From Saprospiraceae bacterium (GTDB taxonomy: Bacteria; Bacteroidota; Bacteroidia; Chitinophagales; Saprospiraceae): a stretch of 64,000 nt of DNA. Below, one piece after another: positions 24,203 to 33,890 of the stretch (position 1 is its first letter; each line of letters opens with the position of its first letter). The notes beneath the pieces were generated by a model. The model was not told the DNA's origin, did not search any database, and worked only from the letters and a program-made list of their open reading frames with translations. The stretch spans positions 1 through 64,000 of the forward strand of contig JAEUUU010000088.1 of NCBI GenBank assembly GCA_016787345.1, written 5' to 3'. The translations under genes and the position numbers were made by a program.

Positions 24203-24808
24203 ATGATAACTGAACAACAGCAAAAATGGATGCGGCGCACGACCGAGTTGTTCATGCGTTTTGGCATCAAAAGCATTACGATGGATGATGTGGCGCGCGA
24301 GTTGGGGATTTCCAAAAAAACCCTGTATCAGTTTGTTGAAAACAAAAACGACCTCGTCATGCGGGTCATCGAGCAACATATCGAGGAGGAAAAAGAGCAA
24401 TGCGTTTCGCTGGCGGGGGTGGCCGAAAATGCCATCGACGAGCTGTTTATCGTGATGGAAGCCAATACCCAGCAAATGCAGCAGATGAAATCGAACATCG
24501 TCTACGACCTCCAGAAATACCACCGCGACGCCTGGGAAAAACTGCAGGAATTCATACAGGGGTTTCTGTACGGCATTGTGCGACGCAACCTTGAACGCGG
24601 GATTCGGGAAAACATTTATCGCCCCGACATGGATGTCGATATCATTGCCAAATTACACATCGGCCTTTCCCTGCTGCTTTTTGACGAAAGTCTTTTCCCT
24701 CAACTCACATATAAAAAAGAAATCCTCTTCAAAGAATACCTCACCCATTACCTGTACGGAATTGTGTCCGAACGGGGCCTGCAGGTATTAAAAGCAAAAC
24801 TCTCCTGA
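24203..24808 (+). CDS. TetR/AcrR family transcriptional regulator of the efflux operon
   Basis: A 201-residue repressor-type protein. The N-terminal HTH (about residues 9-55) reads RRTTELFMRFGIKSITMDDV, then ARELGISKKTLYQFVENKND, the classical TetR pattern; the rest is an all-helical ligand-binding domain. It is the first gene of a four-gene operon (4-base gap to the TolC gene). The ATG at 24203 is preceded by TACCTTTGCGCC only five bases from the -7 element end, so its mRNA may be leaderless; the longer upstream frame is rejected. It probably represses the pump operon through the 12-bp inverted repeat upstream. The inducer is unknown. Confidence 0.93.
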   Translation: MITEQQQKWMRRTTELFMRFGIKSITMDDVARELGISKKTLYQFVENKNDLVMRVIEQHIEEEKEQCVSLAGVAENAIDELFIVMEANTQQMQQMKSNIVYDLQKYHRDAWEKLQEFIQGFLYGIVRRNLERGIRENIYRPDMDVDIIAKLHIGLSLLLFDESLFPQLTYKKEILFKEYLTHYLYGIVSERGLQVLKAKLS

Positions 24809-24811
24809 ACT

Positions 24812-26140
24812 ATGTTCCGCAACGTATCCTTTTATCTTCTGCTCGCGATCATGCTAGGCAGCCAGGCCGGGTTCGCCCAATCGACAGAAGGCCGGCGCCT
24901 CGAAGATTGTATCAACTACGCCCTCGAAAACAACCCGCAAATCCGGATCGCCCAACTCCAGGTAGCCGACGCCAACTGGCGCATCAAGGAAAACAAAGGC
25001 ACCGGCCTGCCCCAGATTTCCGCAGGGGTGAGTTACCAGTATTTTATCCAGCGCCCGGGTATCCCGGCCAGCGCTCTGGGCTTCGGTACCAGCGATGAAA
25101 AAATTGCTTTCAACGCTTTTCACAGCCTGACGCCCAGCATTTCGCTCAACCAGCTTTTCTTCAGCAACAGCTATCGGTTGGCCACCAAAGCTGCCGACTA
25201 CTACCGGGTTTACGTCAACGAACAACTCAACGTCAGTCGCCGCACCATACGCAACCAGGTAATCGATGCTTACCTGCCGGCTTTGCTGATTACCGAAAAC
25301 CTCGTTATTCTCGACAAAAACATCGCTAACCTGGAAAAACTGCTGGCCGAAACCCGCGCCATTCAGCAAGCCGGTTTTGCCGAACAACTGGACGTCGACC
25401 GCCTCGAACTCAGCCTGACCACCCTGCGCAGCGAACGCGACAATCTTGTTCGCCAACAGGAAATGGTCGTCAATGGCCTCAAAATGACGATGGGAATGCC
25501 CGTCAGCGAATCCCTTGCATTGTCCGACAACCTCAGCCAACTCCTGGCCAACTACGGCAGCGCCGACCTGACTTCCGAACTCAATCCGCAAAACCGCCCC
25601 GAATACGTGCAGCTGCGCCGCGGCCGCGATCTGAGCCAAATTCAGGTCGATCTCGAAAGCAAACCCTGGATGCCTACAGTGGCCGGTTTTATTCAGTACC
25701 AGCCGGGTTATCAGGGCGGGTTCGGCGACGATACCAAGTGGTTTTTTATCCCTGCAGCCGTCACCGGTATTTCCGTCAGCATGAATCTCTGGGACAGCGG
25801 TGTCTCCAAAGCGCGCAAACAAAAAGCCATGATCGGCATACAAACCATCGACGAACAGGAAAAACTGCTCCTCAACGGCATGCAACTCGAACTGGCCAAT
25901 GCCCGCAAACAATACCTCAACGCGCAGGAACGCGTCGGCAACCAGCAAAAAAACGTGGCGCTTGCCCAACGCATCTACGATACCACCCAAACCAAATACA
26001 AGGCCGGTATCGGTTCGAGCCTCGAACTGGTCAGCGCAGAACAATCGCTCTATGCGGCCCAACAAGCCCTGATGAGCGCCCAATACGACCTGCTGACGGC
26101 CAAAGTCGCCGTCCAGAAAGCCCTCGGCACTGCCAACTAA
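24812..26140 (+). CDS. TolC family outer-membrane efflux protein
   Basis: A 442-residue exported protein with a signal peptide ending AGFAQ (about residue 23). Two repeats of the TolC/OEP fold are visible: LEDCINYALENNPQIRIAQL near 30 at the first helix, and ITVTGISVSMNLWDSG-like strand-helix transition followed by the long helix NGMQLELANARKQYLNAQER near 350, closing with LELVSAEQSLYAAQQALMSA. This protein forms the trimeric outer-membrane channel of a tripartite efflux pump with the adaptor and the RND pump encoded next. Its start lies 3 bp after the TetR stop. Confidence 0.93.
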   Translation: MFRNVSFYLLLAIMLGSQAGFAQSTEGRRLEDCINYALENNPQIRIAQLQVADANWRIKENKGTGLPQISAGVSYQYFIQRPGIPASALGFGTSDEKIAFNAFHSLTPSISLNQLFFSNSYRLATKAADYYRVYVNEQLNVSRRTIRNQVIDAYLPALLITENLVILDKNIANLEKLLAETRAIQQAGFAEQLDVDRLELSLTTLRSERDNLVRQQEMVVNGLKMTMGMPVSESLALSDNLSQLLANYGSADLTSELNPQNRPEYVQLRRGRDLSQIQVDLESKPWMPTVAGFIQYQPGYQGGFGDDTKWFFIPAAVTGISVSMNLWDSGVSKARKQKAMIGIQTIDEQEKLLLNGMQLELANARKQYLNAQERVGNQQKNVALAQRIYDTTQTKYKAGIGSSLELVSAEQSLYAAQQALMSAQYDLLTAKVAVQKALGTAN

Positions 26141-26172
26141 ACCAGCACCAAGATTGATCACACGATAAAACA

Positions 26173-27303
26173 ATGAATATGAAAAATAATACCCTCGTCA
26201 CCCTGTCACTCCTTGCCGCGGCACTCTGGCTGGTCGCCTGCGGCGCTCCCGCCGGCGATAAAAGCGCCGAACTCGCCAAACTGAAAGAACAAAAGGCACA
26301 GATCGATGCGCAAATCACCGCACTTGAAAAAGAACTCGGCGCAGCCTCGGGCCAACCCAAACACCTGCACACAGTGAGCCTCGCAGAAGTACAGTCTTCG
26401 CAATTCCGCCATTACATCGACATCCAGGGCAGAGTGGACGCAGAAGAAAACGTACCGGTAACCGCCAAATCGCCCGGCGTTTTGAGCAAGGTTTTGGTGA
26501 AAAACGGCGACGTCGTCAAGCGCGGCCAGCTGCTCGCCATCATCGACGACCAACTCATGCTCAAGGGCCTGGCTGAGCTCGAACTGCAATTGCAAACAGC
26601 AATTGATCTGTACAACCGCCAAAAAGCGCTCTGGGATCAGAAAATCGGCACTGAAGTGCAATTTATCCAGGCCAAAACCAACAAAGAAGCCATCGAACAG
26701 CGCATCGCCACCACCAAAGAACAATGGCAAATGACGCGCATCTACGCCCCTATCGGCGGCTCGGTCGACTATGTGATACTGAAAGCCGGCCAGGCCATTT
26801 CGCCCGGTATGCCGCTGTGCAACATCGTCAACATGAGCCAGCTCAAAATTGCCGGCGAAGTGCCCGAAGCCTACGCCGCCAAAGTGAAAAAAGGCGACGC
26901 CGTGGTGCTGTATTTCCCGGATCTGAAAAAAGAAGTCAACTCCCGCGTGACCTACGTGAGCAAAACCATCAACCCGGTCACCCGCACCTTTGCCATCGAA
27001 TGCGCCCTGCCCACCGGCGCCGATTATCGCGCCAATATGATCGCCGTGATGAAAATCATCGACTATCAGAACAACAACGCCCTCGTCGTACCGGTCAACC
27101 TTATCCAAACCGCCTCCGACGGCGATTTTATCCTGACCCTCGAAAAAACAGGCGACAAACAGGGTACCGTGCGCAAAACCCCGGTCAAACAGGGCAACAA
27201 CTACAACGGTATGGTGGAAATCACCCAGGGCCTGAACAAAGGCGATCAGTTGATTTCCGTCGGTTTCCAGGATGTGAATCCGGGTGAAACAGTGGTGTTT
27301 TAA
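26173..27303 (+). CDS. RND efflux periplasmic adaptor (lipoprotein)
   Basis: A 376-residue membrane-fusion protein. The lipobox WLVACG gives a lipid-anchored Cys near residue 23. A coiled coil (about 35-55, AELAKLKEQKAQIDAQITAL) precedes the biotinyl-lipoyl half-motifs (GVLSKVLVKNGDVVKRGQLL near 107 and GGSVDYVILKAGQAISPGMPL near 195), the hairpin, the beta-barrel domain and the C-terminal membrane-proximal domain (GLNKGDQLISVGFQDVNPGE). It links the inner-membrane pump with TolC. It is 32 bp downstream of the TolC gene, so clearly in the operon. The leading coiled coil before the lipoyl domain is a variation also seen in other Bacteroidota adaptors. Confidence 0.93.
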   Translation: MNMKNNTLVTLSLLAAALWLVACGAPAGDKSAELAKLKEQKAQIDAQITALEKELGAASGQPKHLHTVSLAEVQSSQFRHYIDIQGRVDAEENVPVTAKSPGVLSKVLVKNGDVVKRGQLLAIIDDQLMLKGLAELELQLQTAIDLYNRQKALWDQKIGTEVQFIQAKTNKEAIEQRIATTKEQWQMTRIYAPIGGSVDYVILKAGQAISPGMPLCNIVNMSQLKIAGEVPEAYAAKVKKGDAVVLYFPDLKKEVNSRVTYVSKTINPVTRTFAIECALPTGADYRANMIAVMKIIDYQNNNALVVPVNLIQTASDGDFILTLEKTGDKQGTVRKTPVKQGNNYNGMVEITQGLNKGDQLISVGFQDVNPGETVVF

Positions 27304-27345
27304 TGAACTAAAAAAATCTGCAACAGCTCAAACGCTACTGGCGCT

Positions 27346-30300
27346 ATGAAAGAATTCAAACCAACCAGTTGGGCAATAGATAACCGGACGAGCATTTTTA
27401 TCATCACGGTTATCATCACGCTCGCCGGTCTCATGTCCTATAATTCGCTGCCCAAAGAGCAGTTTCCCGACGTGACCGTGCCCACCATCTTCGTGTCCAC
27501 CATCTACCCGGGCGCGTCGCCGAGCGACATGGAACAACTCGTCACCAAGCCCATAGAAAAACAGCTCAAGGGCATCAGCGGGGTGAAAAAAATCACCTCC
27601 AACTCCGTGCAGGATTTTTCCAGCATCATCGTCGAGTTCAATACCGACCTGGATGTAGGCGAGTGTAAGCAAAAAGTAAAGGACGGCGTGGACAAAGCCG
27701 CCCGCGACCTGCCCACCGACCTGCTCGACGACCCCGCGATCACGGAATTCGACATCTCCGAAATCCCGATCATGAACGTCAATATTGCCGGCGATTACAG
27801 TCTCGATCAGCTGAAAGACTACGCCGACCGGCTGAAAGACCGGATCGAGGAATTGCGCGAAATTACCCGCGTCGACCTGGTCGGCGCCCTGGAAAAAGAA
27901 GTGCAGATCAATGTCGACAAATACAAAATGACGGCGACCAGCCTCAGTTTTCGCGACATTGAAAACGCCCTGGCTTTTGAAAACATGACCATTTCGGCGG
28001 GCAATGTCGATATCGGCGGCATGACGCGCTCGGTCTCCATTCGCGGCGATTTTAAAAACATCGACCAGATCAAAAACATCCTCGTGACCTCCCAATCCGG
28101 CGCCTCGGTGTACCTCAAAGACATCGCCGAGGTCAAAATGGGCCACAAGGAACAGGAAAGTTACAGCCGCCTCAACGGCCGTAACGTGATCTCGCTCAAC
28201 GTCATCAAACGCACCGGCGAAAACCTCATCAACGCCTCCGACAAAATCAAGGAGATCGTCGACGAGATGAAAGCCAACGATTTCCCGACCAACCTCGAAG
28301 TCAGCATTACCGGCGACCAAAGCCGCGCCACCCGTACCACACTCACCGACCTGATCAACACCATCATCATCGGTTTCATCCTCGTGACCCTGATCCTGAT
28401 GTTTTTCATGGGCGCAACCAACGCCATCTTCGTGGCCATGGCCGTTCCACTTTCGATGGCCATTGCTTTCATGGTGCTGCCGGGTTTCGACTTTACGCTC
28501 AACATGATCGTATTGTTCGCCTTCCTGCTGGGTCTGGGTATCGTGGTCGACGACGCCATCGTGGTTATTGAAAATACGCACCGGATTTATCACGAAAACC
28601 CCAAACCGGGCATCATCGCCTCGGCCAAACAGGCCGCCGGCGAAGTATTCCTGCCGGTCTTGTCGGGTACCGCCACCACCCTGGCGCCATTTTTCCCGCT
28701 GGTATTCTGGGGTGGTATTTTTGGTAAATTCATGCACTTCCTGCCGGTTACCATCATCATCACCCTCACGGCATCTTTGCTGGTGGCGTATATCATCAAC
28801 CCGGTATTTGCCGTGTGGTTTATGCAAAAAGAGGGTGACGAACTTCGGCAGGAAAACCCGGTTAAAAAACGCCGGCGCACGATTGCCGCCTACGTCATTT
28901 TTGGTCTCGCTACCCTGTACTTCTATCTCAACGGCAGCATCGGCATGGGCAACTTCCTCGTCTTTTGCGCGCTGTTTATGGTACTGTACAAATACGTACT
29001 GGCCGGATGGGTGGATCGTTTTCAAAACAAAACCTGGCCGGCATTGCAGGATCTCTATGCCCGTTTCCTCACTTTTTCGCTGAAATACCCCATCGCGCTG
29101 CTCATCAGCGTCGTGGTGCTGCTCTTCGTTTCGCTGGGCATGACGGCTTCCCGCCAGGCCAACATCGTATTGTTTCCCAAAGCCGACCCCAACTTTATCT
29201 ACGTATACATGACCCTGCCCGTAGGCACCGACGTACAGGTGACCGACTCGCTGGCACGGGTGATGGAGAAAAAAGTTGTGGAGACGCTGGGTGAAAACAA
29301 TCCTATCGTCGAATCGGTACTGACCAACGTGGCCATCGGCGCATCGGAAGACCAGTTCGACCGGGCCGCCACCTCCAACAAAGCCAAGGTCGGCGTTGCA
29401 TTTGTGGAATTCGGTCACCGACACGGCGTCAGTACCAAAGACTATATGGACAAAATCCGCACAGCCACCAAGGGCCTGATCCCGGGTGCGGAAATCGTTG
29501 TGGATCAGGAACAAGGCGGCCCACCGACGCCGAAACCTATCTCCGTAGAAATACGGGGCGATAACCTCGACGATCTGATCGAAGCTTCGACGGCCGTCAA
29601 AAATTACCTCGACTCCCTGGCGATCCCCGGTGTGGAAGAGTTGCGTTCCGACCTCGTCGTGTCAAAACCGGAAATCAATATCCAGATCGACCGCGACCGC
29701 GCCAACCGCGAAGGCATTTCCACCGCCCAGATCGGCTCGGAATTCCGTACCGCCATTCTCGGCAAGGAAGCCACCAAATACCGCGACGGAGAAGACGAAA
29801 TCCCGGTCAATATCCGACTGATGGAAGACCAGCGCACCAACATCAATGCGGTGGAAAACCTGAACATCACCTTCCGCGACATGAACATGGGCGGCGTACT
29901 TCGCTCGGTGCCGATGGCCGCTTTGGCCGATGTGAAATACACCAACACCTATGCCGGCATCCGCCGCAAGGATCAGGAACGTATGGTCACACTGGCATCG
30001 AACATCACGACCGAATACCAGCCCAAACAAACGGAAGTGATCAATCAGGTAAAAGCCGCCGTGGCCAATTTCCCGCAACGCGAAGGCGTGACGGTCGGTT
30101 TTGCCGGTGAAGATGCCGAGTTTCAGGACGCTGCTTCCTTCCTCGGCCGCTCGCTGATCATTTCGCTGTTCCTCATCCTGCTCATCCTGGTGGCACAGTT
30201 CAACTCCATCGGCAAAACGCTCATCATCCTGACCGAGGTGGTTTTCTCCATCATCGGGGTGTTGCTGGGCATGGCCATTTTCAACATGGACTTCTCCGTG

Positions 30301-30702
30301 ATCATGATGGGTGTGGGTATCGTCGCTTTGGCGGGTATCGTGGTGCGAAACGGTATTCTATTGGTCGAATTCACCGACATACTTCGCGAAAGAGGTATGC
30401 AGGTGCGGGAAGCCATTATCGAGGCCGGCCGTATTCGTATGACGCCGGTACTGCTCACCGCCACTGCCACCATCCTTGGCCTGGTCCCGCTGGCCGTCGG
30501 TTTCAACATCGACTTTGCCAGCCTGTTCGCTACCGGCAATCCGAAAATCTTCTTCGGGGGCGATTCGGTTGCTTTCTGGGGGCCTCTGTCCTGGACGATC
30601 GTGTTTGGTCTCGGTTTCGCCACTTTTGTCACCCTGATCATTCTTCCGGTGATGTATTTGCTCGGATGGCAGGTGAAGAATTGGTGGAGTAACAAGATTT
30701 GA
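27346..30702 (+). CDS. RND efflux pump permease (AcrB/HAE1-like)
   Basis: A 1118-residue inner-membrane proton/drug antiporter with the duplicated RND architecture: TM1 near residue 15, a porter domain (PGASPSDMEQLVTKPIEKQL near 50), TM2-6 with LVTLILMFFMGATNAIF near 345 and the proton-relay GLGIVVDDAIVVIENTH (Asp-Asp pair, near 400), an extra helical region (about 500-560, with YVIFGLATLYFYLNGSIGMG), the second porter domain, and TM8-12 including AGIVVRNGILLVEFTD near 1000. Slightly longer than E. coli AcrB (1049) because of the loop after TM6. Substrate is not predictable; multidrug or lipid export fits the context. Confidence 0.94.
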   Translation: MKEFKPTSWAIDNRTSIFIITVIITLAGLMSYNSLPKEQFPDVTVPTIFVSTIYPGASPSDMEQLVTKPIEKQLKGISGVKKITSNSVQDFSSIIVEFNTDLDVGECKQKVKDGVDKAARDLPTDLLDDPAITEFDISEIPIMNVNIAGDYSLDQLKDYADRLKDRIEELREITRVDLVGALEKEVQINVDKYKMTATSLSFRDIENALAFENMTISAGNVDIGGMTRSVSIRGDFKNIDQIKNILVTSQSGASVYLKDIAEVKMGHKEQESYSRLNGRNVISLNVIKRTGENLINASDKIKEIVDEMKANDFPTNLEVSITGDQSRATRTTLTDLINTIIIGFILVTLILMFFMGATNAIFVAMAVPLSMAIAFMVLPGFDFTLNMIVLFAFLLGLGIVVDDAIVVIENTHRIYHENPKPGIIASAKQAAGEVFLPVLSGTATTLAPFFPLVFWGGIFGKFMHFLPVTIIITLTASLLVAYIINPVFAVWFMQKEGDELRQENPVKKRRRTIAAYVIFGLATLYFYLNGSIGMGNFLVFCALFMVLYKYVLAGWVDRFQNKTWPALQDLYARFLTFSLKYPIALLISVVVLLFVSLGMTASRQANIVLFPKADPNFIYVYMTLPVGTDVQVTDSLARVMEKKVVETLGENNPIVESVLTNVAIGASEDQFDRAATSNKAKVGVAFVEFGHRHGVSTKDYMDKIRTATKGLIPGAEIVVDQEQGGPPTPKPISVEIRGDNLDDLIEASTAVKNYLDSLAIPGVEELRSDLVVSKPEINIQIDRDRANREGISTAQIGSEFRTAILGKEATKYRDGEDEIPVNIRLMEDQRTNINAVENLNITFRDMNMGGVLRSVPMAALADVKYTNTYAGIRRKDQERMVTLASNITTEYQPKQTEVINQVKAAVANFPQREGVTVGFAGEDAEFQDAASFLGRSLIISLFLILLILVAQFNSIGKTLIILTEVVFSIIGVLLGMAIFNMDFSVIMMGVGIVALAGIVVRNGILLVEFTDILRERGMQVREAIIEAGRIRMTPVLLTATATILGLVPLAVGFNIDFASLFATGNPKIFFGGDSVAFWGPLSWTIVFGLGFATFVTLIILPVMYLLGWQVKNWWSNKI

Positions 30703-30724
30703 GATTCAGAGCTTTGAGAAATTG

Positions 30725-30763
30725 AAAAAGCGCCATTTCCTGGTTGGAAATGGCGCTTTTTTT
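30725..30763. terminator. Terminator after the RND operon
   Basis: A 16-bp perfect stem (AAAAAGCGCCATTTCC and complement) with a TGGTT loop, then T7. Because both arms are A/T-flanked it could work in both directions. Confidence 0.9.
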
Positions 30764-30810
30764 ATGTTATTTTTCAGCTTCTGCGGTGATTGAAAACCCT
30801 CCCTGACCAG

Positions 30811-31911
30811 ATGTTCCTGATTTTCAATACTTTTTTCTTTACAGCCTTATTGTTCTGTTCATTTGTCGCCGTTCTACAATGGCGCCAAACCCACGACCGT
30901 GCAATAGTACCGTATGTGGGATACCTGCTGGGAACTTTTGCGCATTACGGCCGGCAATTCTGGATCACATATGCCGTAGAATTTGGTGTTGAAGCCCCGC
31001 CAGATCCGCCTTTACAATGGAACACTCCGCTGAGCTATGCGGCATTGGGTTGTTATTTTTTGTTCCTCAAGTATTTGATGAACACCCGGCGGGATGCTCC
31101 TGGCTTGTCTTTTCTACTGATTCGGATATCCCGCAGTTTCTTCCTTCTCATAGGAGCGAATATCCTGGTGCAGGCACTGTTAGGAAGTGCCAAAGCAGAT
31201 CAAATACACCAGATGGTCCAAATTCTGCTGTTTCCGTTGATGATCTGGATATTGATTCAAATCTGGAAGAATACCTACTTTTTTTATCAGAAGCTGGTAA
31301 TGATTGGCAGCACAGCTTTGATCATTGGATTTGTATGCGTGCTGATGACGAGATTGGTGGAGGGTCGGCACGATTGGATACGGGATGCGATTTGTTGTTT
31401 TCCCACACCTTGGGGTGATGTATGCGTTTATCACCTGAAAGTTGGCATTTTGCTCGACGTGATTTGTTTTTCCTGGGCACTTACACTGCGTCAAAAAATA
31501 TTGTTACAAAATGCAGTTCCGAGGTATATCCAATTTCACAAAATCAGTGATGTAAAAGATTCCTTTTTGGAAGAAGTGCAGGCTTTTTTGGAAAAAAGAA
31601 TCGGTGAGGAATCTTTCCGGATACCCGAACTGGCAGCAGGCATGCACCTCAGCGTAGCCCAGACGAACCGGAAAATCAAAGAAAAAACAGGGTTGACCAC
31701 CGAACAGTATGTGCTGAAATACCGGCTTGAGAAAGCATTCGATATGCTGCAGGATACAGACAAGTCAATACGTGAAATCGGATTTGCCGTGGGTTTTCGG
31801 GAAGCGGCCCATTTCTCCAACGCATTTAAGCGGTATTTTGGAAAAAGCCCGAGGGAAATGAGAAAGAACAACGCGTCAAATGCATCAAATACACAAGAAA
31901 ATGCAGAATAA
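30811..31911 (+). CDS. Membrane-bound AraC-type transcriptional regulator
   Basis: A 366-residue protein with six to seven hydrophobic helices in its first 225 residues (MFLIFNTFFFTALLFCSFVA, LSYAALGCYFLFLKYLM, LVMIGSTALIIGFVCVLM, LDVICFSWALTL) and a C-terminal AraC DNA-binding domain (about 260-350: FRIPELAAGMHLSVAQTNRK, then IREIGFAVGFREAAHFSNAF, the second recognition helix). The ATG at 30811 is used; a TTG at 30790 is in frame. Bacteroidota encode many such membrane-anchored AraC proteins beside secreted-protein genes; it may control the following secreted genes. A membrane-tethered DNA binder would act from the inner leaflet. It starts 48 bp after the efflux operon terminator. Confidence 0.85.
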   Translation: MFLIFNTFFFTALLFCSFVAVLQWRQTHDRAIVPYVGYLLGTFAHYGRQFWITYAVEFGVEAPPDPPLQWNTPLSYAALGCYFLFLKYLMNTRRDAPGLSFLLIRISRSFFLLIGANILVQALLGSAKADQIHQMVQILLFPLMIWILIQIWKNTYFFYQKLVMIGSTALIIGFVCVLMTRLVEGRHDWIRDAICCFPTPWGDVCVYHLKVGILLDVICFSWALTLRQKILLQNAVPRYIQFHKISDVKDSFLEEVQAFLEKRIGEESFRIPELAAGMHLSVAQTNRKIKEKTGLTTEQYVLKYRLEKAFDMLQDTDKSIREIGFAVGFREAAHFSNAFKRYFGKSPREMRKNNASNASNTQENAE

Positions 31912-31981
31912 ACGTAAGCAAAGCGGGTAGGTAAGGAGGTGATATTGCGGCAGTATTTAACCGGTTCAATTCACTGCCGCC

Positions 31982-32491
31982 ATGTTGAAAACAACTTCAT
32001 TTTTTGGGCTTTTTATTCTCCTGTGCGCAAGCCTGTGCGCCCAGTCAGCGAGGAATCTTGTAGCGAGCGCCGGAAACACAGATTCAACATCTGCACTCAG
32101 CATCAGCTGGTCCCTGGGGGATATCGCTACAACCGCTACTTATACCGAAGAATGTACCCTCATCCTTGCAGAAGGATTTCAACAAATCGTACTTCCGGGC
32201 GATTATGCCTGTCCGTTCAACTTTGTTGAGATAACAGGTCCCGCCAATTCCCCTTCCTTCAAAATTTACCCCAACCCGGTCACTGCCCAGTTGAACATCG
32301 CGTTTGATCCGGCATGGACGATTCCCGTACAAGCCACGGTACGCGATGCTGTCGGCCGGACGCTTCTTTCCACTTCGCTACTTAACAACCCTGCCATACT
32401 GGACTTTCAGCCGATGCCGGCTTCATGGTACTATCTCACCCTCACAGACGATAGCGGGTGGCAGTATACCCTGAAAGTAATCAAAGAGTGA
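31982..32491 (+). CDS. Small T9SS-sorted secreted protein
   Basis: A 169-residue exported protein with a signal peptide (about 1-20, ending LCAQS), a short N-terminal region (about 21-82) of unrecognised fold, and a T9SS type A sorting domain over about residues 90-169 (SFKIYPNPVTAQLNIAF, ATVRDAVGRTLLS, PASWYYLTLTDD, LKVIKE). The mature body is only about 60 residues, beginning SARNLVASAGNTDSTSALSI, a form common in Bacteroidota small surface proteins whose N-terminal half reads ...VASAG......WSLGD. Function unknown. It starts 70 bp after the AraC gene and 57 bp before the next secreted gene. Confidence 0.83.
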   Translation: MLKTTSFFGLFILLCASLCAQSARNLVASAGNTDSTSALSISWSLGDIATTATYTEECTLILAEGFQQIVLPGDYACPFNFVEITGPANSPSFKIYPNPVTAQLNIAFDPAWTIPVQATVRDAVGRTLLSTSLLNNPAILDFQPMPASWYYLTLTDDSGWQYTLKVIKE

Positions 32492-32548
32492 TCGATAATC
32501 ACTTCTCACGACAAACAGCATTTCACCTCAACACAAAAAGTAATCAGC

Positions 32549-33859
32549 ATGAAAAAGATGAACTACTACCTGCTGGTGTTCATTTGGTTATGCGTAAGCC
32601 AAATGTTACAAGCACAAAACGTGCCGCAAGGTATGCGCTACCAGGCGCTTGCTCATGATTTGAAAGGCAACCCGATGCGTGCTCAGACGATCAGCCTGCG
32701 GGTTGAAATATTGGCCGGCGGTCCCGGGGGCAAGGTCGTTTACGCCGAAACTCATCGAGTCGTTACCGACGCGGGCGGCGCTTTTTCACTTACCATTGGA
32801 GAAGGTACTGTGCAAAATGGGCAGTTTTCCGCTATTCCCTGGAGCACGGCTGAAATCTGGCTTCGCACCGCCATCGACGAACGCGGAGGAAATGATTTTG
32901 AACTGCTGGGCTCGAGCAGGCTGCTGGCTGTTCCGTATGCATTTCATGCCGGTACGGCTGAGATGCTGTTGCAATCTGCCGGGACAAGTGAAAAACCCGG
33001 TTGCAATGTGCCCGGGATTCCTTTTTGGAATCTTCAGGGAAATACCCTGGTGAATGATACCTGTCACTTTATCGGTACCAATGTAGCGGTGGATCTGGTG
33101 TTCAAAACCAATCAGGCGGAACGGATGCGGCTTACCAAAGAAGGAAACCTGCTGGTACATGGCGAGGCAGAAATTACTGATAATCTGTATATTAAACCAG
33201 ACTCGGTGATTGTCATTAACCAGTTCTCTGTACTTGAAAATGCCAGCATCGAACAGGCCCTGGTTATTGGTGGCAAACTTGATGTAGCAGATAATCTGAC
33301 TGTTACCGATGACACTTTACTCATCAGGCATCAATTAGTAATAAACGAAGATGCTTATATCGGTCAGGATGCCCTTGTCGAAGGTAACCTGAAAGTTAAT
33401 GGGAATTTTGATCTATCTAATTCGACGCTACAGGTTAAATGTTTGAATATTCTGGGTGGCTGCGACTGGTTCGAGTGGTCGCAATCAGACGACATCCTAA
33501 AACCCGGAGAAGTAGTTGTTATCGATCCCCTGGGCGGGTTTAACGCTGTGCATCGAAGTACCAAAGCTTATGACAGAACCGTGGTAGGGGTAGTCAGCGG
33601 AGCCGGGGATATTCGTCCAGGTATCAGTCTTTCCCAACCAGGTATACTGGACGGCAATACTCCGATAGCTCTTGGCGGAAAAGTCATGGTGCGAATTACT
33701 GGAAATGTACACCCGGGAGACCTGTTATGCTCCTCCAACATACCTGGTCGCGCTATGGCAGTGAAACATAGGCGAAAAGCTCATGGTGCTGTGCTGGGTA
33801 AAGCACTTAGTTTACCTAATGAAGAAGGATTGGTATTAATGCTGGTAATGATGAAATGA
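32549..33859 (+). CDS. Secreted fibre-like protein with beta-solenoid repeats
   Basis: A 436-residue exported protein (signal about 1-22, ending MLQAQN). Residues 24-140 are the common Bacteroidota head module NVPQGMRYQALAHDLKGNPM ... SLRVEI ... LGSSRLLAVPYAFHAGTAE. Residues about 190-300 contain short repeats of GKLDVADNLTVTDDTLLI and ALVEGNLKVNGNFDLS character, suggesting a beta-solenoid or trimeric fibre. The C-terminal 120 residues (GKVMVRITGNVHPGDLLCSS...AHGAVLGKALSL) resemble the closing domain of phage-fibre and surface-fibre proteins. No T9SS sorting domain is seen. It forms a three-gene row with its neighbours. Confidence 0.78.
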   Translation: MKKMNYYLLVFIWLCVSQMLQAQNVPQGMRYQALAHDLKGNPMRAQTISLRVEILAGGPGGKVVYAETHRVVTDAGGAFSLTIGEGTVQNGQFSAIPWSTAEIWLRTAIDERGGNDFELLGSSRLLAVPYAFHAGTAEMLLQSAGTSEKPGCNVPGIPFWNLQGNTLVNDTCHFIGTNVAVDLVFKTNQAERMRLTKEGNLLVHGEAEITDNLYIKPDSVIVINQFSVLENASIEQALVIGGKLDVADNLTVTDDTLLIRHQLVINEDAYIGQDALVEGNLKVNGNFDLSNSTLQVKCLNILGGCDWFEWSQSDDILKPGEVVVIDPLGGFNAVHRSTKAYDRTVVGVVSGAGDIRPGISLSQPGILDGNTPIALGGKVMVRITGNVHPGDLLCSSNIPGRAMAVKHRRKAHGAVLGKALSLPNEEGLVLMLVMMK

Positions 33860-33890
33860 TGCCTCTTATCATTCACTCAAAACGCTCGTT

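Noticed and set aside
27328-29514. 728-residue open frame antisense to the RND pump gene
   Set aside because: Same shadow pattern; no domain resemblance.
32549-33859. Prophage remnant suggested by the fibre-like protein
   Set aside because: The gene has a signal peptide and no phage structural or integrase gene lies nearby; the module is common on Bacteroidota surfaces.
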